Shown here piece by piece: positions 15,617 through 25,995 of a DNA stretch of 44,278 nt. Source of the DNA: Prochlorococcus sp. AG-388-D03. GTDB taxonomy: Bacteria > Cyanobacteriota > Cyanobacteriia > PCC-6307 > Cyanobiaceae. How positions within the stretch are numbered: the first letter of the stretch is position 1; each line of letters opens with the position of its first letter. Made by a program: the position numbers and the translations under genes. The notes beneath the pieces were generated by a model. The model was not told where the DNA came from and did no database searches. It was given only the letters and a program-made list of their open reading frames with translations. The stretch covers positions 1 to 44,278 of the forward strand of contig QCGN01000008.1 in assembly GCA_003279875.1 (NCBI GenBank), given 5' to 3'.

Positions 15617-18200
15617 TTATTCTACAAATAATTTTTCATCCTTAATAGAAATATCAACGTTTTTTTTATTTAAATAATTGTTATTAAGAATATTGTTTGC
15701 AATTTGCGTCTCAATTTCATTTTGAATAATCCTTTTTAAGGGTCTTGCTCCATAATTAATATCAAAACTATTTTTGACTAAGTAATCAACAGTCTCATCG
15801 GTAATTTGTAATTTTAAATCTTTTTTGATGAGTCTTTTTTCTAAAGTTTTTAATTGTATTTTGGCAATTTTTTTTTAGTTCATTTAATCCCAAATTTTTA
15901 AAAATTACTACCTCATCTATTCGATTTAAAAATTCTGGCTTAAAAAATTTTTTTAATTCCATATCTACAATAGTTTTAATTTCATGTTTGTCTTCATTCC
16001 TTATAGATAGATCGTTTATTGATTGACTACCTAAGTTACTTGTAAGAACAATAATTGCATTTTTAAAACTTATTGTTCTACCTTGACCATCAGTAATAAT
16101 CCCATCATCAAGCACTTGCAAAAGAATATCTAAGATATCTTTATGAGCTTTTTCTATTTCATCTAGGAGTATTAATGTGTAAGGATTTTTGCGAACAGCT
16201 TCTGTTAATTGACCTCCAGATTCAAAACCAAGATATCCTGGAGGAGCCCCAATAATTTTGCTGATTGAATGCTTCTCCATGTATTCAGACATATCTAATC
16301 TGGTAATCGAAGAACATGAGTCGAATATTGTTTTAGCGGTTACTTTGCTAAGTTCTGTTTTTCCTACTCCAGTTGGTCCTAAGAATAAGAAACTAGCTAA
16401 AGGTCTATTAGGATCATTTAGTCCTGTCCTTGATCTCTTTATTGAGTTTGCTACAGCGGATATAGCATTACTCTGACCAATAATTTTTTCTTTGAGAGTT
16501 AATTCTAAATTTAAAAGCTTGTCTTTTTCAGATTGGGTTAAATTATTTACTGGAATTGAGGTCCATTTCGAAACGACTTCCGCAATATCATCAAAGGTTA
16601 CTTCCTGCCTCAAAAGATTTTTCCCTCCATTTTTAAAAGAATCTTCTTTAATATCACCTTTTGATTTTAATTTTTTTTGTAACTCAATTAAGGTTCCAAA
16701 TTCTAATTCTGCTGCTTTATTTAGATCAAAGCTTCTTTTGGCTTGCTCAATTTTTAATTGTGTAGATTCGATTTCTTCTTTTAAATTACTAATCTCATCA
16801 ATTTCTTCTTTCTCTTTTTTCCATTTTATGTTTAATTCAGATTGCCGTATCTTGAGATCTTCTAGCTCATTATTAATTCTTTTTATCCTTTCTAAAGAAA
16901 AATTATCGGATTCCCTTTTTAGAGATAAATTTTCCATTTCTAGTTGCAAAACTTTTCTATCGATTTCATCAATTTCCTCTGGTTTGGAAGTTATTATCAT
17001 ATTTAATCTTGAAGCAGCTTCATCAATTAGATCTATTGCTTTATCTGGCAGAAATCTATCATTAATATATCTTTCACTTAAGCTTGCAGCTGCAACTAGA
17101 GCATTATCAGAAATTCTTACACTATGGTGAACTTCATATTTCTCTTTGAGTCCTCTTAATATTGAAATAGTATCATCTACTGAAGGTGCGTTAATTTTAA
17201 TTTTTTGAAATCTTCTTTCTAGAGCGGGATCTTTCTCTATATTTTGTTTATGTTCATTAATTGTTGTAGCACCTATACATCTTAATTCACCTCTAGCAAG
17301 CATAGGTTTTAAAAGATTGCTTGCGTCTAAAGATCCTCCGCTCGCACCCGCTCCAACAACTGTATGAATTTCATCAATAAAAAGAATAATTTTACCGGAA
17401 GAACTTTTAACTTTTTTTAAAATATTTTTAATTCTTTCCTCAAATTCTCCTCGGTACTTAGCTCCGGCTATTAATGCACCCATATCTAAAGATACTAACT
17501 GCCTATTATGTAATGAAGAAGGTACATCTCCGTTAACTATTCTTTGTGCCAAACCCTCCACTATTGCTGTTTTTCCTACGCCAGGATCGCCTATTAAAAC
17601 AGGATTATTTTTTGTTCTTCTACTTAGTATTTGTATAGTTCTTCTTATTTCTTCATCCCTTCCAATAACTGGATCTAAGTCACCCTCTCTAGCTGACTTA
17701 GTTAGATCAATACCGAATTTATCAAGAGATTCATTAGGACTTTCAAATTCATTTTTAATTGTTGGATCGGATTTCATCTGAACTATAATTTCTAAGAAGT
17801 CTGTAATTTTTTTCTTATTTAAAATTAATTTCCCGCATTTTTCATCATAAGATAAACCGTAAATTAAGTGTTCTGTTGATATCACTACATCATTTAGGGA
17901 AATCCTTAAATCATTTGATTTTAAAAAAATGTTATTGAGGCTTTCTCCAATATAAAGTATTTTTTGCTTACTCTTCATCTTTGGTTTTGAGTTCAATAAA
18001 GCAATTAATTCTTTTTCTATTTTTTGAATATCTACTTCGTTCTTTTTAAGTATTGCTCTTGCAAGACTGTCTTCTTTTATTATCGTAAGTAATAAATTTT
18101 CTGAATCTACATTTTGCTGAAAATTATTATGAGCTATTTCCTTTGACATAATAAAATAGCCCCAAGCAGAATTTGAAAATTCACTTGGGACTACTTTCAT
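15617..18200 (-). pseudogene. clpB: ATP-dependent chaperone ClpB, frameshifted near the 3' end
   Basis: A ClpB disaggregase, 860 residues if repaired. There is an N-domain of about 150 residues that diverges from typical ClpB. AAA-1 has GDPGVGKTA and the family signature [18 protein letters not shown]. The coiled middle domain spans about residues 400-520, and AAA-2 has GPTGVGKTE and LLDEIEKAH. An A9 run on the coding strand (plus-strand T9 at 15868-15876) shifts the frame after about residue 775, giving a stop at 15795. With eight A the reading continues through [13 protein letters not shown] and NYGARPLKR, the ClpB C-terminal domain, to a stop at 15617. It is most likely a sequencing indel or a slippage site, or else a real inactivation. 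The divergent N-domain suggests a second ClpB copy, as cyanobacteria often have. Confidence 0.9.
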
Positions 18201-18273
18201 TAAAGCCAGGATAAATTACTTTAATTAATTCAAAATATTCAAAAGATTGATGAATATAAAATAAAAAAGTTTA

Positions 18274-18624
18274 TTATTCAACAACAACTTTTCCTACCAT
18301 GCCTGCCCCTCTATGAGGCTCACAGTAGTAGTCATAAGTTCCCGCTGTATCAAAGGTTTCTTCCCAAGATTCACCTGGAGCAAATGCTAGATCAGCATGA
18401 CTTAGTTCTTCATGGCCATCAAAAACAGCGTTATGAGGAGCTAATTTATTATTGATGAATTTAACTGTATCGCCAGCACTTATAGTTACAGAACTTGGCT
18501 CGAATGCAAGCATACCAGCGTCAGTTCCAAGTTTAACTTCAACAGTTTTAGCTGAAACAGAGGATATACCAAGGCCTAAAGTTAAAACTATTGCAAATAA
18601 GCCTGTAAAAAATGAACGTAACAT
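18274..18624 (-). CDS. petE: Plastocyanin
   Basis: A 116-residue blue copper protein that carries electrons from cytochrome b6f to photosystem I in the thylakoid lumen. The signal peptide covers residues 1-25, ending SVSA. The copper ligands are His64 (APHNAVF), Cys101, His104 and Met109 ([10 protein letters not shown]). The mature length of about 91 fits the small cyanobacterial form. The 58-base upstream gap holds an alternating AT run (about 18638-18652) and a TCGCGA palindrome (18672-18677), possible promoter parts. It follows the broken epimerase gene on the same strand. Confidence 0.97.
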   Translation of the reverse strand: MLRSFFTGLFAIVLTLGLGISSVSAKTVEVKLGTDAGMLAFEPSSVTISAGDTVKFINNKLAPHNAVFDGHEELSHADLAFAPGESWEETFDTAGTYDYYCEPHRGAGMVGKVVVE

Positions 18625-18682
18625 AATTTAAATTAACTATATATATATATTACAAGGGGTTGGGAACTAAATCGCGAGAAGT

Positions 18683-19668
18683 TTAATTGTTATTACAGCT
18701 TGGTAACTTAGCTAACCTTAAAATATCATTAAGTGATTTAGCATAACTTTTTAAATTAAATGTCTCTGGATTGGTTATTGGATCATGGTTGAAGTCGTAT
18801 TTTTTGATACTGAAGCTGTCCCATGGAGTTGCTTTAATAGGAAGAATTCTTAATAATATTTTCATAATTTTTTTAGTAAGAGTTATTGAAAAATATCTAT
18901 TCATTTTGTTTCTTTTTAAAAGAATATTTATCGCATCATCAACTGAAATAAAGTTTTGACCTAATACAAATTTCTTGAACCCTTTATAAGTATCTTTTTT
19001 ATGATTTTTAATTAGAAATCCACAAATTTGAGCAATGTCATTGGCATGTATAAAGTGAAATTTTGAATTAAGCTTTAAAAATCTTGCCAACCAAAGCCAT
19101 TTATTTATCTCTACTAATCCGCAGGTTAGATAACTCACTGGATACTTACTTCTTTTATGAAGAGTTCCTCCAAAAAACCAATGTAGGGAAAACTGCGAAT
19201 GTTTTTTCTGCAAAAGTGCTCTCTTTAAGTCTTTCAAAACACTCATATTTTGTTTGAATATATTCTGTTCCATAAGTTAAGGATTCTCTCATTAATTCAG
19301 TTTCTTGATTAAGTATGCTTGCTGTTGAAAAAATAAATTATTTTTTCTAATTTATTTTCTTCAAGCATTCCTAATAACTCTTCAAAAGCTTTTATGTTTA
19401 CTTCATAGGCCCTTTTTGGATCACCCCAAGCTGTAGCAGTGTGTATTAGAAAATTTATTTGACTAATTTCTTTACTGAATTTTTTGCATTCTCGAATATC
19501 GCAGATAAGCAATTTAATTCTTTTATTTTTCTGAATTGATAGCGATAATTTATTTTTATCTCTAACCATTAGATATAGCCTAAATCGAGTATTTTTTAAA
19601 AACCAATCAATTAAATATTGACCAACACATCCATTTGAGCCAGTAATTAATAAGTTTTTAATAGCCAA
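18683..19668 (-). pseudogene. NAD-dependent epimerase/dehydratase (extended SDR), two frameshifts
   Basis: An extended short-chain dehydrogenase of 327 residues if repaired. The NAD-binding motif is LLITGSNGCVGQYL near residues 6-19. A coding-strand T6 run (plus-strand A6 at 19328-19333) shifts the frame at about residue 112, leading to a stop at 19309. A second T6 (plus-strand A6 at 19172-19177) shifts it again at about residue 164. With five T at both places the protein reads YFSTASILNQE, then FPTLVFGGTLHKRSKYP, a typical SDR pattern. Two changes of the same sign are needed, so this is either true decay or repeated homopolymer error. The start is TTG, 8 bases after hemE. The substrate is unknown. 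Confidence 0.85.
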
Positions 19669-19676
19669 AATATAAA

Positions 19677-20717
19677 TTAATAAGTAAGTTTTTTTCCGTG
19701 TTCAAAAAATGTTTGGGCATTTTCTTCAGGTGTGCCTGGTAAAATCCCGTGACCTAAATTAAGAATATACTTTCTATCTTTTGCTTTATTAAAAGTATTA
19801 TCTATCCTATCTTTAATTGATTCTTTATCTCCGAATAATATACCTGGATCAACGTTACCCTGGATCCCAATCCCAGAGGGAATTCTCTTGCATGCTTCCT
19901 CAATATCGACAGTCCAATCTAATGAAATAATATCCACTCCAGTTTTAGCCATCCTTTCTAATACTCCAGCACTTCCTGAGATATATAAAATAATAGGAGT
20001 ATTGGGGAATTCTTCTTTCACAATATCAACAACTTTTTTTTGATAAGGACCAGCAAAAATATCATAGTCTTGAGGACTTAATTGTCCTGCCCAGGAGTCA
20101 AATATCTGTACAACTTGAGCACCAGATTTGATTTGATATTTTAAATACTCACCTATAGATTTTGCAAAGTGATCAAGAAGTTTGTGAAGCAAATTAGGCT
20201 CTTTGAAAGCCATAGACTTTATTAATGAATAGTTTTTACTGCTCTTACCTTCAACTACATATGCAGCAAGGGTCCAAGGTGCTCCTACAAACCCAAGAAC
20301 TGTCGCTTCATTATTGACATCTTTTTTTAATGATGAAAGAACATCTCCAACAAAACTTAGGCTCTCATTGGGAATTAATTCTTTTAAATTTTCTATTTGG
20401 TGAATATTTCTTATAGGATCTTCTATTATTGGTCCTTTACTTTCAATTATTTCAAAATTGATACCCATTCCAGGGAGAGGGGTAAGGATGTCAGAGAAAA
20501 GAATCACTCCATCTGGCTTGAAAGCTTTAAAAGGTTGCATTGAAATTTCATAAGAGAGTTCTGGATTCTCAGACCTTTCCCTAAAGCTTGGATAGCGCTC
20601 TCTTAAATCTCTATATATTTTCATATACCTACCCGCTTGTCTCATCATCCATACTGGAGGTCTATTAACTTTATTGCCTAAGGCAGCAGATAGTAAAAGT
20701 GGTAAATTTTCACCCAT
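19677..20717 (-). CDS. hemE: Uroporphyrinogen decarboxylase
   Basis: A 346-residue enzyme of heme and chlorophyll synthesis, converting uroporphyrinogen III to coproporphyrinogen III. The signature [21 protein letters not shown], with the substrate-binding Arg residues, lies at about residues 18-38, and [10 protein letters not shown] provides the catalytic Asp. [12 protein letters not shown] and [15 protein letters not shown] are further family blocks. I chose the ATG at 20717 ([14 protein letters not shown]) over an upstream TTG at 20729 because family proteins start there. It probably shares a transcript with the epimerase 8 bases downstream. Confidence 0.97.
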   Translation of the reverse strand: MGENLPLLLSAALGNKVNRPPVWMMRQAGRYMKIYRDLRERYPSFRERSENPELSYEISMQPFKAFKPDGVILFSDILTPLPGMGINFEIIESKGPIIEDPIRNIHQIENLKELIPNESLSFVGDVLSSLKKDVNNEATVLGFVGAPWTLAAYVVEGKSSKNYSLIKSMAFKEPNLLHKLLDHFAKSIGEYLKYQIKSGAQVVQIFDSWAGQLSPQDYDIFAGPYQKKVVDIVKEEFPNTPIILYISGSAGVLERMAKTGVDIISLDWTVDIEEACKRIPSGIGIQGNVDPGILFGDKESIKDRIDNTFNKAKDRKYILNLGHGILPGTPEENAQTFFEHGKKLTY

Positions 20718-20738
20718 TTTGGAGTTCAATATGTTTTT

Positions 20739-20773
20739 AAAAAAAATTTAAAAATCTTTAATTTAAAGATTTT
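20739..20773 (-). terminator. Candidate terminator of glgB
   Basis: AAAATCTTTAA at 20751-20761 and TTAAAGATTTT at 20763-20773 form an 11-bp perfect inverted repeat with a one-base centre. On the minus strand it is followed after four bases by a run of eight T (plus-strand A8, 20739-20746). It lies between the glgB stop and the hemE start, so it would end the glgB transcript. The stem is AT-rich and could instead be a hemE operator. Confidence 0.5.
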
Positions 20774-20838
20774 ACAACGTTGAGCAGATTAAAATCATTA
20801 TGTGAAGAATTAAATGGAACTTACTAAGTAAAAAAGCT

Positions 20839-23107
20839 TTATTTTTTCTTTGGCTGATGCTTGAAGATACTAACGCTTAGAGGTGGTAATACAATTTCAA
20901 GAGCATTTTCATAATTATGAATATTATATTTTTCAGTTTCTTTACCTCCCATGTTCCCTTTATTACTTCCTCCATATCTAGAACCATCCGAATTAAAAAT
21001 CTCTTTATAAAATCCCTCTAAAGGAACTCCAATTTTATATGATTCATGAAAATTAGGAGTAAAGTTTGCGACAACTATAAGCCATTCATTACTTTCGTTT
21101 TCTCTTCTCATAAAACTTATTACTGAATTAGAGGTGTCATCACAATCGATCCATTGAAATCCATAAGGATCAAAGTCGTTTTTCCATAATGAAGGCTCAT
21201 TTTTATAAAGTTTATTTAAGTCATCAACCAAGTTCCTAACCCCTTTATGAGGTTCGAATTCTAAAAGTTCCCATTGAAGATCATCCCAAACGTTCCATTC
21301 TTGCCTTTGACCAAATTCCATACCCATGAAAATTGTTTTTTTACCAGGATGTGTCCACATATAAGTAAGTAAAGCCCTTGTATTAGCAAATTTTTTCCAA
21401 TCATCTCCTGGCATTTTATGTAAAAGATGACTTTTTCCATGAACTACTTCATCATGGCTTAGTGCAAGCATAAAATTTTCTGTGTAATTATAAGTTATTG
21501 AAAAGGTCACACTATTTTGATGGAATTGTCTAAACCATGGGTCTATTTCAAAGTAATCGAGCATATCATGCATCCAACCCATGTTCCACTTTAAATTGAA
21601 TCCTAGTCCACCTACATTTGTAGGTTCTGTAACCATTGGCCAAGTTGTGGACTCTTCAGCAATAGATAGCGCTCCAGGGAAATGTTGAAAAAGGACATGG
21701 TTTGCTTGCTGGAGAAATTTAACAGCTTCTAAATTTTCATTACCTCCATTTTCATTTGGAATCCATTCACCCTCTGGACGCAAATAATCTCTGTATAACA
21801 TTGAAGCTACAGCATCTACCCTTATCCCATCAATATGAAACTCTTCAAACCAATAAACGAGATTTGCTACTAGAAAATTTCTTACTTCATTTCTACTATA
21901 ATTAAATATTAAAGTACCCCATTCTTTATGCTCTCCTATTCGAGGATCACCATGCTCATAAAGATGGCAACCATCAAAGAATGCTAAACCATGTTTATCT
22001 TTTGGGAAATGACCAGGAACCCAATCGAGAATTACACCAATACCCTCTGCATGACATCTATTTACAAATTCTTTGAATTCATTCGGGGTACCATATCTAC
22101 TTGTTGGAGCATACCAACCTGTGACTTGATATCCCCAAGAACCATCGAAAGGGTGCTCTGAAATAGGCATTAATTCTATATGGGTAAATCCTCTTTCTTT
22201 TACATATGGAATAAGTTTTTCTGTTAACTCTGGATAAGTTAAAAACCTAGTTCCGGGTTTTAAATCTGCCGCAGGAACGGGTGCTCTTTGTTGTCCGTTT
22301 TTTTTCTATAAATTTATTTTCAATTGAGTCATGCATCCAACTGCCTAGATGCATCTCATAAACTGAAATAGGTTTATTAATTTGACTAGATGAATCTCTG
22401 TTAGATATCCAAGAACCATCATCCCAACAGTAATTGTTCAATTTAGAAATTATTGAACCATTCTGAGGTCTAATTTCATGAAGGAAACCATATGGATCTG
22501 CCTTCTCATATATATGTCCTTGTTGTGTTCTTATTTCATATTTGTATGTATCTCCTTCTTTCATTATGGGCATAAATAATTCCCAAATACCACCCAGTCT
22601 TTTTTGCATAGGATGATGCCTACCGTCCCAAGAATTTATTTCTCCAATTATTGAGATTGATTTTGCATTTGGTGCCCAAATACAAAACATTACACCTTTT
22701 TGATTAACATCTTCTAGGAGGTGAGCCCCCATTTTCTTCCAAATATGATGGTGATTCCCTTCAGCAAAAAGGTGTCTATCGACCTCACCCATCCATTCCT
22801 CCCTATATGCCCACGGATCTTGCTGTGAATGAGAAACCCCTCCTCTTGATACATTTATTTGATAATCATTCTTAGGATTTTCAAGAAGTGTTACTTCAAA
22901 AAGCCATTTATGATTTGAATTGGTTGTTTTATATATTTTATCTTTAAAAGTAATATGTACTTCATCAGCCTCTGGCATCCATACTCTTACAATCCATTTC
23001 CCGTCAAAGTAATGTGGCCCTAATATATTTAATGGATTATCATTGCAACAATTTTCGAGGTTGAAAGCTTCTGATTTAATCCAGTCTGCTTGAATAGTTT
23101 CTGTCAT
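20839..23107 (-). pseudogene. glgB: 1,4-alpha-glucan branching enzyme, one frameshift
   Basis: The glycogen branching enzyme, 755 residues if repaired, the usual cyanobacterial length. The N-terminal part has two CBM48-like beta domains ([42 protein letters not shown]). The GH13 barrel carries [12 protein letters not shown] (nucleophile Asp), IAEESTTWP (acid Glu) and [12 protein letters not shown]. The frame breaks at an A8 run on the coding strand (plus-strand T8 at 22298-22305), about residue 268; with seven A it reads [15 protein letters not shown] and continues to [16 protein letters not shown]. As written, the first fragment stops at 22247 and has no active site. A true loss would stop branched glycogen synthesis, so a sequence error is more likely. 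Confidence 0.93.
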
Positions 23108-23163
23108 GACTGGTAGCTATTAAGAGATTAGTTTATCAAATTATTAACCAAATAAAAATAAAT

Positions 23164-24741
23164 TTAATTGAAAAATGGAGTCATTTTTACAAATGTTTTA
23201 TTCAGTTTAAAACTTAAAGTTATGATTTTGTGATTAATAGTGGGAGCACCAAGCTTATCCTCTCCAAATCCTGAATTAACACCAATAGCTGGATATGCAG
23301 CAGCTGATATTGATAATCTAAGTTTTGCACCCTTGAGAAGAGAAATATTTGTAGGATGCATTTCAACTTTGCACTCACATTCTTCATCTGGCTTTGAGTT
23401 TTTAACCCTTAAAAATCCAGTTGAAAATTGATTAACAGTTTTTTCTTCTGCATTAACTAAAGACAAAGCAACACATATGTCAAAGCTTGTCTGATCACTC
23501 ATTACCGAGGTTTCAAGTATGGGGATTCCTGAAATCTTAAGATCTTCCTGGAAAGAACTGGTTTGAAAAACACCGACATCCAATCTCTTATCAATAATGT
23601 CCCTATTAAATATTCCTGGATTTGCTCCTAAATGGCCACCTTCTCCTTGAGATGGTCTCCATGGATCATGAACAATTGAAAACCAGCCCGACCCTTTTGA
23701 ATTTTTTAAAAGGCTTCCATCAATAACTTCGAAATTTGCCGTTCCACTACTTTTTAGGCCAAATTTGTATTCAGAAACCTTAGAATCTTTAATTACATCC
23801 CATTTCTTTAATGAAATATTCCAAATCTTTCTAAGTTTTAAAGAATTTGTTTCATTAATTTCTTGATCGCTTTTTAGGTGTTTATCAAAAAAATCTAACA
23901 AAGTATTTTGTGATCCTTCCCACCAATTCAGATGTGTAGCGTCACCAATAACTATATCAGGATTTCCTCCAACAGCTTTTGATTTTTGATAGAGATCAAG
24001 TGCACCTTTTAAATGAGGATCCCAAAGACCACCAATAATTAACATGGGTTTTTTTAACCATGATGAGATTAGCTTTATTTTTAAAAAATCATTATCATTA
24101 TTTAGATTTTCAAGCCATTCAAGAACAAAGCTATTAGGATCGTATTTTTCTAAAAGATCTAATCCTTTTCTTAAATAACTCTTGTTTTCAAGTGCTGAAA
24201 TTATTTCATTCCATCCTAAAAAATTATGCTCCCTTCTCATTTTTAAGGCGGCTAATTGCAATCCCCACGCAATATTATTATTCCACCAAAAAGCACCACC
24301 ATCAGAACTCCAGTGATTTTTAAAATCTATTCCAGTCATGGCAGGAGATAAGCAATCGGGAGGCTTTGAATCTTTGATTCCTGTAAGTTGTGTTAATCCT
24401 TGATATGAAAAACCGTATAAGCCAAGTTTCCCATTACATTCTTTTAATGATCTTACCCATGCGTGTGTTTCTGAAGTGTCACTAGCTTCTTGAGAGAAGC
24501 CTTTGAATATCCCACTAGATGCACCTTGACCTCTAACATCCTGAATTACTACTGTATAACCTTTTGAAGCCCACCATTTAGGATGAGAATAAGTTATTGT
24601 CGAAGCTATTTCTCTACCGTATGGTTGCCTCATTAATAACGTGGGCCATGAACCTTCATATTTTGGTGTCCAAATTCTTGAGACGAGTTCTACGCCATCT
24701 TTTAATATTAGAGATTTGTCAACCCATTTTACTTCCCGCAT
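23164..24741 (-). CDS. CocE/NonD family serine hydrolase (X-Pro dipeptidyl-peptidase S15-like)
   Basis: A 525-residue alpha/beta hydrolase. The nucleophile elbow LYGFSYQG has Ser112. The acid is Asp241 in GGLWDPHL and the His is 270 in DATHLNWW. VVIQDVRGQGASSG is the oxyanion-region signature shared by CocE and glutaryl-7-ACA acylases. The C-terminal 200 residues form the expected jelly-roll domain (PSQGEGGHLGANPG; LRLSISAAAYP). No signal peptide is seen, so it is probably cytosolic. Substrates of the family range from peptides to esters, and none can be chosen here. Confidence 0.85.
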   Translation of the reverse strand: MREVKWVDKSLILKDGVELVSRIWTPKYEGSWPTLLMRQPYGREIASTITYSHPKWWASKGYTVVIQDVRGQGASSGIFKGFSQEASDTSETHAWVRSLKECNGKLGLYGFSYQGLTQLTGIKDSKPPDCLSPAMTGIDFKNHWSSDGGAFWWNNNIAWGLQLAALKMRREHNFLGWNEIISALENKSYLRKGLDLLEKYDPNSFVLEWLENLNNDNDFLKIKLISSWLKKPMLIIGGLWDPHLKGALDLYQKSKAVGGNPDIVIGDATHLNWWEGSQNTLLDFFDKHLKSDQEINETNSLKLRKIWNISLKKWDVIKDSKVSEYKFGLKSSGTANFEVIDGSLLKNSKGSGWFSIVHDPWRPSQGEGGHLGANPGIFNRDIIDKRLDVGVFQTSSFQEDLKISGIPILETSVMSDQTSFDICVALSLVNAEEKTVNQFSTGFLRVKNSKPDEECECKVEMHPTNISLLKGAKLRLSISAAAYPAIGVNSGFGEDKLGAPTINHKIITLSFKLNKTFVKMTPFFN

Positions 24742-24749
24742 TTAAGAGT

Positions 24750-25016
24750 TTAAATAACCTGAGGACAATGAAGCCCAATCACATAAATTGAGAGAATTTC
24801 AGCATTAATAGGACTTAGTTTATTTTTTTTTGAAACAAATTCTATAGCTTTGTCTGAACTGGCAGATACCCCTTTTGAGTTTAATTCTTTAAATTTATTG
24901 CAAATTTTAATAGCATTTTCAGGGTTTTTTTTGACACTTTCCAAAAGATTTGATTGACTCAAAACAGGATTTATAGAAATTAAGGATAGAAATAAAAATA
25001 AAAAAAAGTTCTTCAT
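24750..25016 (-). CDS. Small secreted protein, conserved hypothetical
   Basis: An 88-residue protein that I cannot name. Residues 1-20 are a strong signal peptide (KNFFLFLFLSLISINPVLS), probably cut before QSN. The mature part is helical and charged and holds just two cysteines, Cys39 (IKICNKF) and Cys84 (GLHCPQVI), which could form a periplasmic or lumenal disulfide. It ends 8 bases before the CocE-like gene starts and follows the DUF4332 gene by 55 bases, all on the minus strand. Confidence 0.65.
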   Translation of the reverse strand: MKNFFLFLFLSLISINPVLSQSNLLESVKKNPENAIKICNKFKELNSKGVSASSDKAIEFVSKKNKLSPINAEILSIYVIGLHCPQVI

Positions 25017-25071
25017 TTATTTATTATCTTTTTTCAAATTCTACATTATAAAAAAATTTTTAACAAAGATT

Positions 25072-25479
25072 TCAAATAGATTTACTGATTTGATTAGCTC
25101 TTTGTATCCAATCTTTTAAAATAGATAAAGTAATTTTTGTCTGAGTTTTAGTTCTAAGACTTCTTTCCAATCTTCCAATTCTTTCTTTTAGTTCATAAGG
25201 GTTTAAAATTGAAAGTGATTTAATTGAACTTATCCCACAGTGTAAAAGCAAGTAAGATTCATGAGGGGATATTGAAAGCTCATTTTTGAAAATAGCAATA
25301 GCTCTGATTTTTCTTAAATTATTCAAAGTACATAATGAGGCAGATTTTTGAATAAAATTCAATTCAGAATCATTAAGCTTACTTAATTTTTTAGAATCGT
25401 TTAGTTTGTTTTTAATTAAAAAAGATTTTTCATGTCTAAAATTTTCAGGTAAAACTTCTAAGAAGATTGTTTCTATCAT
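25072..25479 (-). CDS. DUF4332-like protein
   Basis: A 135-residue cytosolic protein of helical make-up. The two repeated helical units, ASLCTLNNLRKIRAIAIF and LLHCGISSIKSLSILNPYEL, have the shape of helix-hairpin-helix-like modules found in DUF4332, where short GIxSIxxLAxxxP-like patterns occur. The function is unknown; such folds often bind nucleic acid or protein partners. It is between a Ycf51-type gene (8 bases upstream) and the small secreted protein. Confidence 0.6.
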   Translation of the reverse strand: MIETIFLEVLPENFRHEKSFLIKNKLNDSKKLSKLNDSELNFIQKSASLCTLNNLRKIRAIAIFKNELSISPHESYLLLHCGISSIKSLSILNPYELKERIGRLERSLRTKTQTKITLSILKDWIQRANQISKSI

Positions 25480-25487
25480 TTATATAG

Positions 25488-25931
25488 TTAATTCATTGTA
25501 AAGCTTTTTTCTATTTCTCCAATAATAATTGGCTTACTAACGTCTTTTGATATCTTCTCAAGTTTCCTTATTTTGATTTTTACTTTTGATCCTGATCTAC
25601 TACCTTTTTTAAGATTTTCCGATAATTGTTTTAAAGTCGGTAATATTGCTTCTTCAGGAAATTCATTATCTGCTTTTGTAACAATTAGATCAAAGCCGTT
25701 ATCATAAACAGTCTGCACATATTTTGCTCCATCTATTTTTATATTATCTGTATAGCTTTGTATAAAAGCCCAACTGCTTAATGAGAGTAATAATGAAAAT
25801 ATAGTGGCACCTGTAATTCTAAATTTAAAAGCAAAATTAAAAATAAATGCAATTAAAGTAACAATAAAAAGAAATATTCCTAAAAATCCAAATATCTTGG
25901 GAGTATTCTCTAATAGTTCAAAAAAAGACAT
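25488..25931 (-). CDS. Ycf51 family protein (DUF2518)
   Basis: A 147-residue protein with two hydrophobic helices near the N-terminus (about residues 14-33 and 39-57), then a soluble domain with YVQTVYDNGFDLIVTKA and GEIEKSF. This layout and the YDNG region match the cyanobacterial and plastid Ycf51 group. The function is not established. It is divergent from the TamB-like gene (64-base gap) and leads a minus-strand run with the DUF4332 gene. Confidence 0.8.
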   Translation of the reverse strand: MSFFELLENTPKIFGFLGIFLFIVTLIAFIFNFAFKFRITGATIFSLLLSLSSWAFIQSYTDNIKIDGAKYVQTVYDNGFDLIVTKADNEFPEEAILPTLKQLSENLKKGSRSGSKVKIKIRKLEKISKDVSKPIIIGEIEKSFTMN

Positions 25932-25995
25932 TTAGTGGCTTTGACCTCATTAATTTCTTATATTTTGTAAGCCTACTCTATTTTGGGATTCTAAC

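Noticed and set aside
16492..17130. 212-residue reading frame on the plus strand inside clpB
   Set aside because: It is antisense to the conserved ClpB middle and AAA-1 domains, has a Ser/Ile/Phe-rich composition typical of a mirror frame and shows no domain.
18638..18652. Alternating AT run upstream of petE as a microsatellite or mobile trace
   Set aside because: It is short and expected in this base composition; I kept it only as a possible promoter part.
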